64,000 nt of DNA from CF-162 sp040882565 (GTDB lineage Bacteria > Chloroflexota > Dehalococcoidia > SM23-28-2 > RBG-16-64-32), in NCBI GenBank assembly GCA_040882565.1, contig JBBEAZ010000022.1, positions 1-64,000 on the forward strand. The letters are read 5' to 3'. Under the pieces are notes generated by a model. It worked only from the letters and a program-made list of their open reading frames with translations, did not search any database and had not been told where the DNA came from. Shown here piece after piece: positions 43,003 through 55,107 of the stretch. The translations under genes and the position numbers were made by a program. Position 1 is the stretch's first letter, and the number at the start of each line of letters is the position of its first letter.

Positions 43003-43968
43003 TCAGGGCACCAGAAGCACCCGCCCGAACGCCTGCCGGCTCTCGATATAGGCGTGCGCGCCTGCCGCTTCGGCCAGCGGGAACTCGCGGCCGATCACGA
43101 CCTTGAGCGCGCCCTTGGCCACATCCTCGATCAGGCCCTGCACCATCGGGTAGGAGCGCGCCCGGTCGAACATCAGCGAGCCGCCGAAGAAAACGCCCGT
43201 CAGCGAGCGGTTCATCTGGCTGAGCACGGAAGGGTCGACTGCCCGCACTTCGGCCCGCCCGGCGTTGCCGACGACCACTATGCGACCCTTGTAGGTCGTC
43301 GCCTCGATGCTGCCGGCGAACGTCGTACCCACCGAGTCGACGACCAGGTTCACTCCCCCGCCGCTGGCGTTCTTGGCCTTCGCCACCCAGTCGCCCTCGC
43401 GGTAGTTGACGCCGTGGTCGAGGCCGTATTCCTTGAGCCGCTCCAGCTTCTCGTCGCTGCTCGCCGTCGCCAACACCGTCGCTCCGGCCCGCTTCGCCAG
43501 CTGGATCGCGGCCAGGCCGACGCCGCCGGCGCCTGCCTGGATCAACACGCTCTCGCCGGCCTGCAGGTGACCAAACTCAAAGAGGCAGTCGTCTGCCGTG
43601 CCAAAGGCGATCGGCACGCAGGCGGCCTCACGGATGTCCATGCCGTCGGGCACGAGCCACGTCTGCATCGAGCTGACCGAGACGAGTTCGGCGTGCGAGC
43701 CGAACGGCATCGAGGCGACGACACGGTCACCGACCTTGCGGTCCGTGACGTTCGCGCCGACTTCCTTGATCGTCCCGGCGCACTGGTAGCCGACGATGTG
43801 CGGCTTCGAGGGCATATCGCCGCCGGCGCGGTTCAGCACGTCGCCACCCTCGATGCTGATCGCCTCGACCTGGATCAACACCCCGGTCGCAAACGTCCCC
43901 GGGTCGTCGCGGTCCTCGTACTTGAAGACGTCCGGCTTGCCGGTCTCGTAGTAGACTGCTGCTTTCAT
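43003..43968 (-). CDS. Quinone oxidoreductase-like MDR protein
   Basis: The 321-residue protein belongs to the zinc-free medium-chain dehydrogenase/reductases. It has an N-terminal GroES-like domain (GYQCAGTIKEVGANVTDRKVGD) and a Rossmann domain with QAGAGGVGLAAIQLAKRAGA. It ends AHAYIESRQAFGRVLLVP. It likely reduces quinones or enones with NADPH. AGGAGG lies 9 nt before the ATG. Confidence 0.88.
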   Translation of the reverse strand: MKAAVYYETGKPDVFKYEDRDDPGTFATGVLIQVEAISIEGGDVLNRAGGDMPSKPHIVGYQCAGTIKEVGANVTDRKVGDRVVASMPFGSHAELVSVSSMQTWLVPDGMDIREAACVPIAFGTADDCLFEFGHLQAGESVLIQAGAGGVGLAAIQLAKRAGATVLATASSDEKLERLKEYGLDHGVNYREGDWVAKAKNASGGGVNLVVDSVGTTFAGSIEATTYKGRIVVVGNAGRAEVRAVDPSVLSQMNRSLTGVFFGGSLMFDRARSYPMVQGLIEDVAKGALKVVIGREFPLAEAAGAHAYIESRQAFGRVLLVP

Positions 43969-44029
43969 GTGGGGCTACCTCCTGAACGAGGAGTATCATG
44001 TACCGGAAGCGTCTAGCGGAGCAAATGGC

Positions 44030-44458
44030 ATGAGGAACCTCCTCCTGGCAACCTTCCTGTTGGCCGCAGGAGTCTGTGCGGCGCTGTTGGTCCCGCGCGA
44101 CGGCGAGCCGCCACCGCGCGTGGAGCGCGTTTCAGCTCAGACGCTGCTCGGCGGCGATTCCGAGGAGCTACTACGTGAGGCGCTGATCGTTGTCGTCGAC
44201 TGGGAGCCCGGAGAGAAGCCGGCGTTATCGCTTGAGGACGCCGTGGAGGAGCTTGAGGACGCCGACGCCATCCCGGTCAGGGGTGCTCTCGCGCGGATCG
44301 ACGACTCTCCCGGTCCGGAGGCGGGAACGCTCGTCTGGGCGGTTCAGATCGATACCTCGGCCACCAACGTCCCGGATCTCTTCGACCCGGAAGCGGCGTA
44401 CACCATCGCCTTTGTCGACGCGACAGGAGGCGGCCTGCGTGGCGTGTTGAAGCGCTAG
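44030..44458 (+). CDS. Secreted hypothetical protein
   Basis: The 142-residue protein has a signal-like N-terminus (MRNLLLATFLLAAGVCAALL) and an outer domain with LREALIVVVDWEPGEKPALS and TLVWAVQIDTSATNVPDLFD. ATG 44030 starts the signal sequence; longer frames enter the divergent MDR leader. It overlaps the convergent hflX end by 4 nt. The family is unknown. Confidence 0.6.
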   Translation: MRNLLLATFLLAAGVCAALLVPRDGEPPPRVERVSAQTLLGGDSEELLREALIVVVDWEPGEKPALSLEDAVEELEDADAIPVRGALARIDDSPGPEAGTLVWAVQIDTSATNVPDLFDPEAAYTIAFVDATGGGLRGVLKR

Positions 44459-45621
44459 CCGCTGATCGGCACCCGCTCGCGCTGCGCTGCCAGGGCCAGC
44501 GCCGATTCGATCTCCGCGCGCAGCTCCTCGAGGCCCCACTTCTTCTCCGCTGAGACCGGCAGCCCGCCGCGCGCCCAGGCCGGCAGCGTCTCGGCGAGGT
44601 CCGCCGGGTCGATGCCGTCTTCCGCCAGACGGTCGATCTTGTTCAGGACGAGCAGCGACGGTCGTTCGGCCAGCCCCAGTTCGGCGAGCGTGGCGTCCAC
44701 CGTCTGTGCCTGCTGCTCGGCGTCGGGGTGCGTTATGTCGACTACGTGCAGGAGGAGGGTCGCCTCTTCCATCTCCTCGAGCGTCGCCCGGAAGGCCGCC
44801 ACGAGGTGCGTCGGCAGCTTCTGGATGAAGCCCACGGTGTCCGTCAGGAGCGCCGCGCCTCCCGAGGGCAGGTGGATCCGCCGGGTGACCGGGTCGAGCG
44901 TCGCGAAGAGCTGGTCCTGGATCAGGACGTCGGCGCCGGAAAGCGCGCGCATCAGCGTGCTCTTTCCCGCATTCGTGTAGCCGGCGAGTGAGACCACCGG
45001 GATCCCCTGCTTCGCGCGCTGCGCTCTGTGCAGCTGCCGTTGCCGGCGCACCTCCTCGATCTGCTTCTTGAGGTGCGAGATCTTGTTGCGGATGATCCGC
45101 CGGTCAGTCTCCAGCTGCGTCTCACCGGGGCCGCGCGTGCCGATGCCGCCCCCGAGGCGCTCGAGGTGGGACCACTGGCCGCGCAGCCGCGGCAGGATGT
45201 ACTCGTGTTGCGCCAGCTCGACCTGCAGCCGCCCCTCTTTCGTGTGCGCGTGCTGCGCGAAGATGTCGAGGATCAAAGCCGTGCGGTCGAGCACCTTGAC
45301 GTCAAGCTCGCCCTCGAGGTTGCGCTGCTGCGACGGTGACAGCTCGTCGTCGAAGATCACCGTCGTGTAGTCGAGGCCGGGCCGCTCGGCGACGATCTCG
45401 CCGAGCTTGCCCTTGCCGATGTAGGTCTTCGGACTGTAGGAGTCCATCCGCTGCTTCGTCGAACCGACGACCCGCGCTCCCGCCGTCTTCGCGAGCAAGG
45501 CCAGCTCTTCCAGCGAGGCGTCCGTCCGCCAGCGCCGGCCGCGGCCGTCCTTCTTGTCGGCGGCGACCAGGTAGGCGCGCTCGCGCGGCGTTGTCGTCTC
45601 GTGCAGTTCTCGTTTGGGTAT
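44455..45621 (-). CDS. hflX: Ribosome-associated GTPase HflX
   Basis: The protein has the HflX N-terminal domain (TYIGKGKLGEIVAER, FDDELSPSQQRNLE), the linker GGGIGTRGPGETQLETDRR, and a G domain with G1 GYTNAGKSTL, G3 DTVGF and G4 NKID. It splits stalled or hibernating ribosomes. The frame is open upstream of the first TTG (45498) and encodes the expected N-terminus (KRELHETTTPRERAYLVAAD). The start is therefore non-standard: ATA 45621, 8 nt after GGAG, or ACG 45627. Length is 388 residues from ATA. Confidence 0.88.
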   Translation of the reverse strand: MPKRELHETTTPRERAYLVAADKKDGRGRRWRTDASLEELALLAKTAGARVVGSTKQRMDSYSPKTYIGKGKLGEIVAERPGLDYTTVIFDDELSPSQQRNLEGELDVKVLDRTALILDIFAQHAHTKEGRLQVELAQHEYILPRLRGQWSHLERLGGGIGTRGPGETQLETDRRIIRNKISHLKKQIEEVRRQRQLHRAQRAKQGIPVVSLAGYTNAGKSTLMRALSGADVLIQDQLFATLDPVTRRIHLPSGGAALLTDTVGFIQKLPTHLVAAFRATLEEMEEATLLLHVVDITHPDAEQQAQTVDATLAELGLAERPSLLVLNKIDRLAEDGIDPADLAETLPAWARGGLPVSAEKKWGLEELRAEIESALALAAQRERVPISG

Positions 45622-45643
45622 GGTCGTGGCTCCTTCAGCGCTC

Positions 45644-45649
45644 AGTATA
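45644..45649 (-). promoter_or_regulatory. -10 box (TATACT) for hflX
   Basis: TATACT on the minus strand is followed 8 nt later by GAAGGAG and then the ACG/ATA start region of hflX. Confidence 0.45.
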
Positions 45650-45698
45650 GCGATCGGGATGACACCGGGCTGGTAGCCAGGGCCTAACCCGACGCGCC

Positions 45699-47429
45699 CT
45701 AGCGGCGACCGAAGCCGCGGGCCAGTATCTCGGCGCTGACGTGGACCATCGTCGGCCGCCCATGCGGGCAGGTGTGCGGCGCCGCTGTCGCCTCGAGATG
45801 TAGAACGAGCTCGCGCATCTCCTCGGCCGTCAGCGTCTTGCCGGCACGGATCGCCCCATGACAGGCCAGCGACATCGCCACGCGGTCGCGCCTGTCGCCG
45901 CCGTCTTCTTCCAGCATCAGGTCGAGGAAACGCCCGAGGCGGCCGCGCAGGTCGGTCCCCGCCAGCGCCGCCGGCACGCTGCGGCAGATGTAGGAGCCGT
46001 CGCCGAAAGGCTCCAGCTCGAAGCCGTGCGCCGCCAATGCCTCTGCTTCCCCCGTGAGCAGCGCCAGCTGCCGCGGCGTCAGCTCCAGCGCCAGCGGCTC
46101 GAGCAACCCCTGCACGTCCGGCTGTCGCGCTTCACGATCTTCGCAGAACTGCTCGTAAAGCACACGCTCGTGCGCGGCGTGCTGGTCGATCAGGTACATG
46201 CCTTCTGGACCCTCGGCGATGATGTAGACGCTGGCCAGCTGGCCGATAACGCGCAGCACCGGCAGCGCCTCGGCCGGCGTCAGTGCCGGCGCGTCACCCG
46301 GCATCGCAGCCGTTGAAACGGCGCTCGCCGCGTCCTCGCGCCGGATTCCTCGTTCCCACAGCGGCGGCGTCCAGGCCGGCGGTTCGAGCACCAGCGTCGT
46401 AGCCTCGGGCCGCAGTGCCGCGCCGACGCCAGTTGCCACTGGCGAGGCGGTCACGAGCGCCGCCCGCACGGCGCGCTGCACGGCGCTGAAGGCTGCCGAC
46501 TCATCACGGAAGCGCACCTCGGCCTTCGTCGGGTGGACGTTGACGTCGACCTCGCCGGGTTCGACGCGAAGGTCAATGACCGCCAGCGGGTGACGGCCGG
46601 TCATCAACATGCCCTGGTACGCGCCCTCAACCGCGAAGGCCAGCCGCCGGCTCTGCACCCAGCGGCGGTTCACGAAAAGACTGATGTAGCCCCGCGACGA
46701 TCGTGAGAGTTGCGGCGGCCCGGCGAGTCCGCGCACGGCGACCGGCGAGCCTTCGCCCGAGAGCGCCAGCATCTGGCCAGCCACGTCCAGCCCGTAGACC
46801 GCGGCGACGGCGTCCCGCAGGTCGCCGGACCCCGGCGTGTGCAGCGACTGCCGCCCGTCGGCGATCAGTTGAAGACGCACCTCGGGGTAGGCCAGCGCGT
46901 AGTGGCTGACGACCTGCGCGATCGCCCCCGTCTCGGCGGCTGGCGTGCGCAGGAACTTGCGCCGCGCCGGCTGCCGCGCGAAGAGGCCGCGCACGATCAT
47001 CGTCGTCCCCACGGGCGCGCCGCGCGAGGCGCGCTCCGGCGGCCGCTCCGGGCCGATCGTCAGGCTCGCGCCCGCTTCGCTGGCCGGCGGCCGCGAGACC
47101 AGCTCGACCTCCGCCACCGCCGCGATTGAGGGCAGGGCCTCGCCGCGGAAGCCGAGGGTCAGCACGTGCCCGAGGTCTTCGTCGTCCTGCAGCTTGCTCG
47201 TCGCGTGGCGCTCGAAGGCCGTCGCCAGCTCGTCGGCCGCGATGCCCGAACCGTCGTCGGTGACGCGGATCGAATGCAGCCCGCCGCCCGTGATCTCGAC
47301 GGTGATCCGCGAGGCGCCCGCGTCGAGGGCGTTCTCGACCAGCTCCTTGACCACGGAAGCCGGGCGCTCGACCACTTCACCGGCGGCGATGCGGGCGGCG
47401 ACGTCGGGCGGGAGGACGCGAATGGCCAA
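45699..47429 (-). CDS. mutL: DNA mismatch repair protein MutL
   Basis: The 576-residue protein has an N-terminal GHKL ATPase (RIAAGEVVERPASVVKELVE, DDGSGI, GFRGEALPSIA). The C-terminal dimer domain carries the endonuclease motif DQHAAHERVLYE plus ACHGAIRAGK and CPHGRP. It should therefore be a nicking MutL, as in bacteria lacking MutH. It links MutS to strand removal. The start is TTG 47429 after a GAGG. mutS lies 0.9 kb away on the same strand. Confidence 0.96.
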   Translation of the reverse strand: MAIRVLPPDVAARIAAGEVVERPASVVKELVENALDAGASRITVEITGGGLHSIRVTDDGSGIAADELATAFERHATSKLQDDEDLGHVLTLGFRGEALPSIAAVAEVELVSRPPASEAGASLTIGPERPPERASRGAPVGTTMIVRGLFARQPARRKFLRTPAAETGAIAQVVSHYALAYPEVRLQLIADGRQSLHTPGSGDLRDAVAAVYGLDVAGQMLALSGEGSPVAVRGLAGPPQLSRSSRGYISLFVNRRWVQSRRLAFAVEGAYQGMLMTGRHPLAVIDLRVEPGEVDVNVHPTKAEVRFRDESAAFSAVQRAVRAALVTASPVATGVGAALRPEATTLVLEPPAWTPPLWERGIRREDAASAVSTAAMPGDAPALTPAEALPVLRVIGQLASVYIIAEGPEGMYLIDQHAAHERVLYEQFCEDREARQPDVQGLLEPLALELTPRQLALLTGEAEALAAHGFELEPFGDGSYICRSVPAALAGTDLRGRLGRFLDLMLEEDGGDRRDRVAMSLACHGAIRAGKTLTAEEMRELVLHLEATAAPHTCPHGRPTMVHVSAEILARGFGRR

Positions 47430-47513
47430 GACAGACTACCTCGCGCCGATTGTAAGGACGCTTGGCGGCTATCCAGAAGGGGTAAGTGGCACACCTTTGT
47501 GGACGGCGACTGC

Positions 47514-47519
47514 TATACT
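47514..47519 (+). promoter_or_regulatory. Putative -10 box (TATACT) before the gene at 47529
   Basis: TATACT, 9 nt before GTG 47529, with no ribosome site. Confidence 0.35.
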
Positions 47520-47528
47520 GCGGTCGCC

Positions 47529-47774
47529 GTGCAGCCACCCCTCGCCGAAGAAGCGATCCGCAACATGCTTGTTCTGGAGAGCGTGCAGATCGACTGCACT
47601 TCCACACGCGAAGGCGAACTTGCGGAAGACCCTGAGTCTCTTAAGTTTAGCCTGACGACAGTCGGCGCCGACCACGACCGACGGGGTGACCTCGAGTATT
47701 CCGAGCTGATCGATCACGTGCGCGCGCTCCTCGGCGAGCCGAGGGAGCAGCTGTATTTTTCGGGCAAAGAATAG
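47529..47774 (+). CDS. Hypothetical protein
   Basis: The 81-residue frame from GTG reads QPPLAEEAIRNMLVLESVQI and later DLEYSELIDHVRALLGEPRE. I recognise no family. It ends at TAG 47772-47774; the same frame stays open after this stop into the next ORF, so the two may be parts of one gene. Confidence 0.4.
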   Translation: MQPPLAEEAIRNMLVLESVQIDCTSTREGELAEDPESLKFSLTTVGADHDRRGDLEYSELIDHVRALLGEPREQLYFSGKE

Positions 47775-47852
47775 GTCCGTCACCCCCTCACCAGTGGATG
47801 GCTGTCCGAGAAGATTGACCGTCGCCGTGGCTATATTGTCAGCGAGGCACAT

Positions 47853-48311
47853 GTGATTGGGTCTTCGTTGCTTCCAACAGTCGAAGACAAGCCTGCCTGG
47901 GACGACGACGAGGTACGCCTCTTAGTATTCCTCTTCGGAACGGCGATTGACCTCGCCAGTGAATTCGCCACGGCCAGCGAGGAGAAGTCTGACGGGCGCA
48001 CCATTGTGCACCTGCGCACGGAAAACGTACCGAGGCTCCCCGGCCTGCGCCGAAAGGATGCTTTCGATGACCGGAAGCTGGCCAGTCTGCAGCCTGAGTT
48101 GCGCGAGGCGATCGAGGCGATAAGGCACAAGATTCCGGAGTCTGTTCACGAATTGACCGAACTCTGGATTGACCGGGACACGAAGCTCGTCTTGCGCTTC
48201 GAAGATACACATGAAGCATTCGTCAACGGTCGAACGGTAGAGAGAGCGCGGCTGACACGCGTCTTCTCCCGCTTCAATGACGCCGAACTCCCCGGCCCCC
48301 TCCCCGAATAA
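47853..48311 (+). CDS. Hypothetical protein
   Basis: The 152-residue frame starts at GTG 47853 and contains WDDDEVRLLVFLFGTAIDLA, PELREAIEAIRHKIPESVHE and LRFEDTHEAFVNGRTVERAR. No family or membrane segment is recognised. It shares its frame with the preceding ORF across a single TAG. It converges with mutS. Confidence 0.45.
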   Translation: MIGSSLLPTVEDKPAWDDDEVRLLVFLFGTAIDLASEFATASEEKSDGRTIVHLRTENVPRLPGLRRKDAFDDRKLASLQPELREAIEAIRHKIPESVHELTELWIDRDTKLVLRFEDTHEAFVNGRTVERARLTRVFSRFNDAELPGPLPE

Positions 48312-48336
48312 CCGCCCCCGACCCACTTGCTACTTG

Positions 48337-50981
<2,645 letters not shown>

Positions 50982-51013
50982 GAAGGGCAGCTCCCGGCAG
51001 TCGGCTCGCCGGG

Positions 51014-51019
51014 ATTATA
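51014..51019 (-). promoter_or_regulatory. -10 box (TATAAT) for mutS
   Basis: Perfect TATAAT on the minus strand, 32 nt before TTG 50981, with GGGAG as ribosome site in the short leader. Confidence 0.5.
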
Positions 51020-51103
51020 GCCTCGCGCCCCGGTCGATCGTCAGGCCGTTATGTCACTCGACGGGCGCGGGTGTTGATAAGCCCCGGCGCTGCCCCAAGG
51101 AAA

Positions 51104-51139
51104 CAGCCCGGAGCGAGGGATGAGAATCGTTCCGGGCTG
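51104..51139. repeat. Inverted repeat upstream of mutS
   Basis: The 9-bp arms CAGCCCGGA and TCCGGGCTG flank an 18-nt loop in the 278-bp gap between mutS and the PAS regulator. It could be a weak terminator or regulator site. Nothing else is seen in the gap except the hairpin at 51211-51229 and the mutS promoter. Confidence 0.4.
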
Positions 51140-51210
51140 TCCAAGAGAGGTACGGCTAGTATGCTTCGGGACCGGCCGGCAAGGGCGTCGTGACTTGCAT
51201 CTCTCATGGT

Positions 51211-51229
51211 CAGCCCGCGCGGAGGGCTG
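51211..51229 (-). terminator. Hairpin after the PAS-LuxR gene
   Basis: CAGCCC and GGGCTG pair around a 7-nt loop, 30 nt past the regulator's stop; no U-tract follows on the minus strand, so termination here is only possible. Confidence 0.35.
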
Positions 51230-51259
51230 GTCAATACCTATTTTTAGCCATAAATCGCG

Positions 51260-53060
51260 CTATATTACGCCGTCCCGCACGGCCCGTCCTACCGCCTCCG
51301 TGCGGTTGGCGGCGCGCATCTTCTTGACGATGCTGGCTGCGTGCTTGCTGACCGTGAAGCGGCTGAGCCCCAGCAGCGCCGCGATCTCCTTGTCGGACTT
51401 GCCGCGCGAGATCAGGCTCAACACGGTGATCTCGCGGAACGTCAGCCCCTGGGCTTCGCCGCGCTCCAGGCGCGCCTGCGCCTGCGCCTCCAGGTCCTCG
51501 CGCAGCTTCTGGAGTTCCTGCTCCATCTCCTTGCGCTCCGTGACGTCGAGGGCATGGATGACGACAGCCTTGGTGCCGTCGCCGAGTGTCAGCGGCGCGC
51601 CGCGGCCCATCACCCAGCGCTTTCCGGCGGGCAGGTCGAAGAGATCCTCGGCCTCCTGCAGTTCGTTAGACCTGATCGTACGCCGGATGAACCGGCGCAC
51701 CCACTCGGCGGTCTTCACCGGCAGGAACTCATCGATATTCCGTCCGCGCAGCTCCGTCTGTAATCCGATCGCGAGCGGGCTGTTGCTCGAGCCGACGAGG
51801 AACTCGATGAACGTCCCCTCTGCGTCGAGCACGGCGATCACATCTGGCACGGCCGTCGCCACGGCGCGCAGCCGTTCTTCCGCCTCCCGCCGCTCCGTGA
51901 TGTCGTGCGAGACGAGGACAGCTGACGTCACGGCATCACCCTCCCTCACCGGACCGACTGTGCACGCCCACCATCTCATCGTGCCGTTTGTGAGGCTCGC
52001 CTGGTTCTCGATCTGGACACGCTCGCCGTGCTCGAAGACATCGCGCAGCGCATCGCGCCACGTTTCGTGGGCACCTTCCGCGGCGAACTCGAAAATCGTG
52101 TGCCCAACCGCATCTTCGGGCACGCCGCCGTCGATCTCGCGGTTGACGCTGGAGATCACGCCTTCGCGGTCCACCGTCACGATGAAGCTCGGTGCGCTCT
52201 CGACAAGGGCGCGCCAGTGCGCCTCGCTCTTCCTCAGGCGCTCCTCGGCTTCCTTGCGTTCCGTCACGTTACGGGCGACGACAACTGCGGCGACCACGCG
52301 ATCACCGATGCGGACCGGGCCGATCGCGTTGCTGTGCCAGTAAGACTCCCCGCTTGGCCCGATCGTCCGCCCTTCCACCGTCCGGTTCTCGCCGCACTCG
52401 AACACGGCGCGGAGCGCCTCGCGCAAGGACTCGTGGGATTCCTCCGCCGCGAACTCGAAGATGCTGTGACCAATGACCGCATCCAGCGGCGTCACCTCCG
52501 GCGGCCGGTTCATCCGCTGGATCGTCCCCTCTCGGTCGACGACGAGGATGTGGTCGGGGGGGGGGGGCGCTCTCCACGAGCGCCCGCCAATAGGCTTCCC
52601 GTTTTTGGAGGGCGGCCTCCGTGCTCTTCTGCTCGGAGATGTCGACGTGGATGCCGATATAGCGCGTGATCTCGCCGCTGCTCGAACGCAAAGGATGAAT
52701 CGAGGCCAGTGCGCAGTACTGGCCTCCGTCGGGGCGCTCGTACCTGATCTCGCCGCGCCAGGGCTCGCCGCGGTCGAGTGCCAGCCACGCGGCTTCGTCG
52801 GCGGCAGGATCGCGCGAGATCGTCGTCACGTGGTGGCCGATCGCCTCAGCGGTGGTGTAGCCCGTGACTTCTGCGAAACGCGGATTGACGTACTCAATCA
52901 CGCCGTTCGCGTCGGTGACAATCACGACGGCAAGGGAGTGCTCCAGCACCGCGTGCAGGTTCTCGAAAACGGCGGCAAGCCGGGACAAACCTGCCGGCAT
53001 TTGCGAGTCCGCGTTGCCCAGCAAGAGACCAGGCGGACCGTCAGCCTTCTGCGTTTCCAC
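51260..53060 (-). CDS. Multi-PAS sensor with LuxR-type HTH output, frameshifted at a G12 run
   Basis: The protein, about 600 residues, has four PAS/PAC units. Examples are EHSLAVVIVTDANGVIEYVN, a unit with IGHSIFEFAAEESHESL, and ESAPSFIVTVDREGVISSVN. A C-terminal LuxR HTH (LTFREITVLSLISRGKSDKE) ends it. It probably senses redox or a small ligand and binds DNA as a one-component regulator. The frame breaks at 52556-52567 (12 G): upstream ends ALVESAPPP, downstream resumes DHILVVDREG. A run of 5, 8 or 11 would restore the frame, so this is likely a base-calling or assembly error. Confidence 0.82.
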
Positions 53061-53253
53061 TCACCCCGTGCCTTTCCGAGGGCAATTCAGGATAACGCAA
53101 ACTCGGCGCCCGTTCCCATCCCCGGGCGTCTACTGCTCCTCATAAGAGCCCCCTCTTGTGGCCGGATTATAGGTAACAGGCAGGATAAGTCAAGGTTACG
53201 AGAGCAGCGTCCCGGTCAGGAGGACTGCAGAAATTCTTCAAAGTTCGGCCGTC

Positions 53254-55107
53254 TCAGACGCCGAATTCGTCGACGACCGCGATCGCGTAAGGCGCCTGTT
53301 CCCGGCAGGCATCGCACTTCACACACTTCGCCTGGTCGATTCGGTAACCGCCGTTTTCCTGCACAACCGCGCCGGTCGGGCAGATCGCCTCGGCGAGCGG
53401 CAGGCGGTCCGACTGGTGCAGCACCTCGTACCGCACGAGCCCGGCACAGCGCTTGGCCGGGCAGCGCTTGCGCACAATGTGTTCGCGCAGTTCATCCTCG
53501 AAGAAGCGGAACGTCGAGAGCACGACGGTCGGCGCGCCCTGGCCGTGGAAACAGTTCGCGTTGGTGGCGATCTTCGCCAGCAGCTTCAGCAGCTCCAGGT
53601 CCGCCTCGCGCCCGCGGCCCTCGGAGATCCGCCGCAGGATCTCGACCGCGCGGCGCGTCCCCGCAAAGCAGGTCGTGCAGCGGCCGCAGGACTCGTCCTC
53701 GGCGAACCACTCGAAGTAGATGCAGAGATCGACGATGCAGTCCTCGTCGTCCATGATCACGAGCCCGCCGGCGCCCATCAGCGAGCCGCGCTCGCGGTAT
53801 GGCTCAGGTTCGAGCGGGATGTCGACGTCGCTCGCCGGGATCACGCCCGAAAGCGGCCCGCCGGACTGGATCGCCTTAAGCGTGCGTCCTTCCGGCACCC
53901 CGCCGCCCATCTCGACCACGACCTGCCGCGTCGACGTGCCCAGCGGCACCTCCAAGATGCCCACTCGCTGCACCTTGCCGGAAAGCGAGAACATCTTCGT
54001 GCCTTTGTTCTTCTCGGTGCCCTGGCCGGCCCACCAGGCCGCGCCGTGGCGCATGATTAGCGGCGCGTTGGCGTAGGACTCCACGTTGTTGATGTTCGAT
54101 GGCTGCGCGAAGGCGCCCGCTTCGGCCGGGAAGGGTGGCTTAATCTTGGGCATGCCGCGCCGGTCCTCGAGCGAACTCAGGAGGCCGGTCTCGTCGCCGC
54201 AGACGTAACTGCCGGCGCCACGCACGACCTCGACCTCGAAGGCGAAGCCGCTTTCGAGGATGTTCTTGCCGGCCAGGCCCTTGGCGTAGGCGTCCGCAAT
54301 CGCTTTTTCCATGCGCTCAACCGGCAGCGGGTATTCGTCGCGGATGTAGATGAAGGCGCGATCGGCGTTGCTGGCGAAGCCGGCGATGATCACGCCCTCG
54401 AGCAGAACGTGCGGGTCGCTTTCCATGAGATTGCGGTTGACGAAAGCGCCGGGGTCACCCTCGTCGGCGTTGACGACGATGTACTTGGGGTGACTCTGCG
54501 AGTTGCGGAGGAAATCCCACTTGCGGCCCGTCGGGAAGGCGGCTCCGCCGCGGCCCCAGAGCCCGGACTCCAGCATTTCGGCGATCACCTGCTCGGGCTC
54601 CATGCGCAGCGTCCGGCTGAGGCCTTCGTAGCCGCCGCGCGCGATGTAGTGGTCGATGTTCTCGGGGTCGATGACGCCGCAGTTGGCCATCAGCCGGCGC
54701 ACCTGCCCGCGCATGAAAGGCAGCGAATCGAGCGGCGGCACGTCGCCCAGCGGCTCGTATCCGGAGACGGCGATCGCCAGTTCGTTCACTAGCGAACCGG
54801 AGGTGATGCTGGCCACCAGCGCCGGCACTTTGTCCACCGTCACGCCGCCGTAAAAGACAGCCGGCCCGTTCGCCGGCTGCACCTCGACCAACGGCTCGGC
54901 ATAGCAGAGACCGAGGCAGCCGGTCGCCATCACCTCGGCGTCAAGCTTCCCGCCCGCCACTTCGCTGCGGATGGCGGCCAGTGTCTCAGGCGCGCCCGAG
55001 ACAAGCGAACACGTCCCGAGGTTGACGCGAATGAGCGTCTTCCCTGGGGGCTCGAAAGGCGCCCACGCCTGTTGCGCTGCTTCGCGCAGCGCCTGGTACG
55101 TCGCCAC
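53254..55107 (-). CDS. NuoF-like NADH dehydrogenase / diaphorase subunit (HymB/HndC type)
   Basis: The 617-residue protein has an N-terminal thioredoxin-like [2Fe-2S] domain (ATGCLGLCYAEPLVEV). The FMN/NADH domain follows (GRGGAAFPTGRKWDFLR, VVNADEGDPGAFVNR). The NuoF [4Fe-4S] site is ESCGRCTTCFAGTRR, and a C-terminal ferredoxin part has ICPTGAV and KCVKCDACREQAP. Such subunits oxidise NADH in hydrogenase, formate dehydrogenase or bifurcating complexes. GTG 55107 shares a base with the NuoE-like stop. No catalytic large subunit follows. Confidence 0.87.
   Translation of the reverse strand: MATYQALREAAQQAWAPFEPPGKTLIRVNLGTCSLVSGAPETLAAIRSEVAGGKLDAEVMATGCLGLCYAEPLVEVQPANGPAVFYGGVTVDKVPALVASITSGSLVNELAIAVSGYEPLGDVPPLDSLPFMRGQVRRLMANCGVIDPENIDHYIARGGYEGLSRTLRMEPEQVIAEMLESGLWGRGGAAFPTGRKWDFLRNSQSHPKYIVVNADEGDPGAFVNRNLMESDPHVLLEGVIIAGFASNADRAFIYIRDEYPLPVERMEKAIADAYAKGLAGKNILESGFAFEVEVVRGAGSYVCGDETGLLSSLEDRRGMPKIKPPFPAEAGAFAQPSNINNVESYANAPLIMRHGAAWWAGQGTEKNKGTKMFSLSGKVQRVGILEVPLGTSTRQVVVEMGGGVPEGRTLKAIQSGGPLSGVIPASDVDIPLEPEPYRERGSLMGAGGLVIMDDEDCIVDLCIYFEWFAEDESCGRCTTCFAGTRRAVEILRRISEGRGREADLELLKLLAKIATNANCFHGQGAPTVVLSTFRFFEDELREHIVRKRCPAKRCAGLVRYEVLHQSDRLPLAEAICPTGAVVQENGGYRIDQAKCVKCDACREQAPYAIAVVDEFGV

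Noticed and set aside
52540..52580. Programmed frameshifting in the PAS regulator
   Set aside because: The G12 run has no downstream structure I can see and lies in a segment where a shorter run gives a perfect PAS motif; an error or phase variation is simpler.
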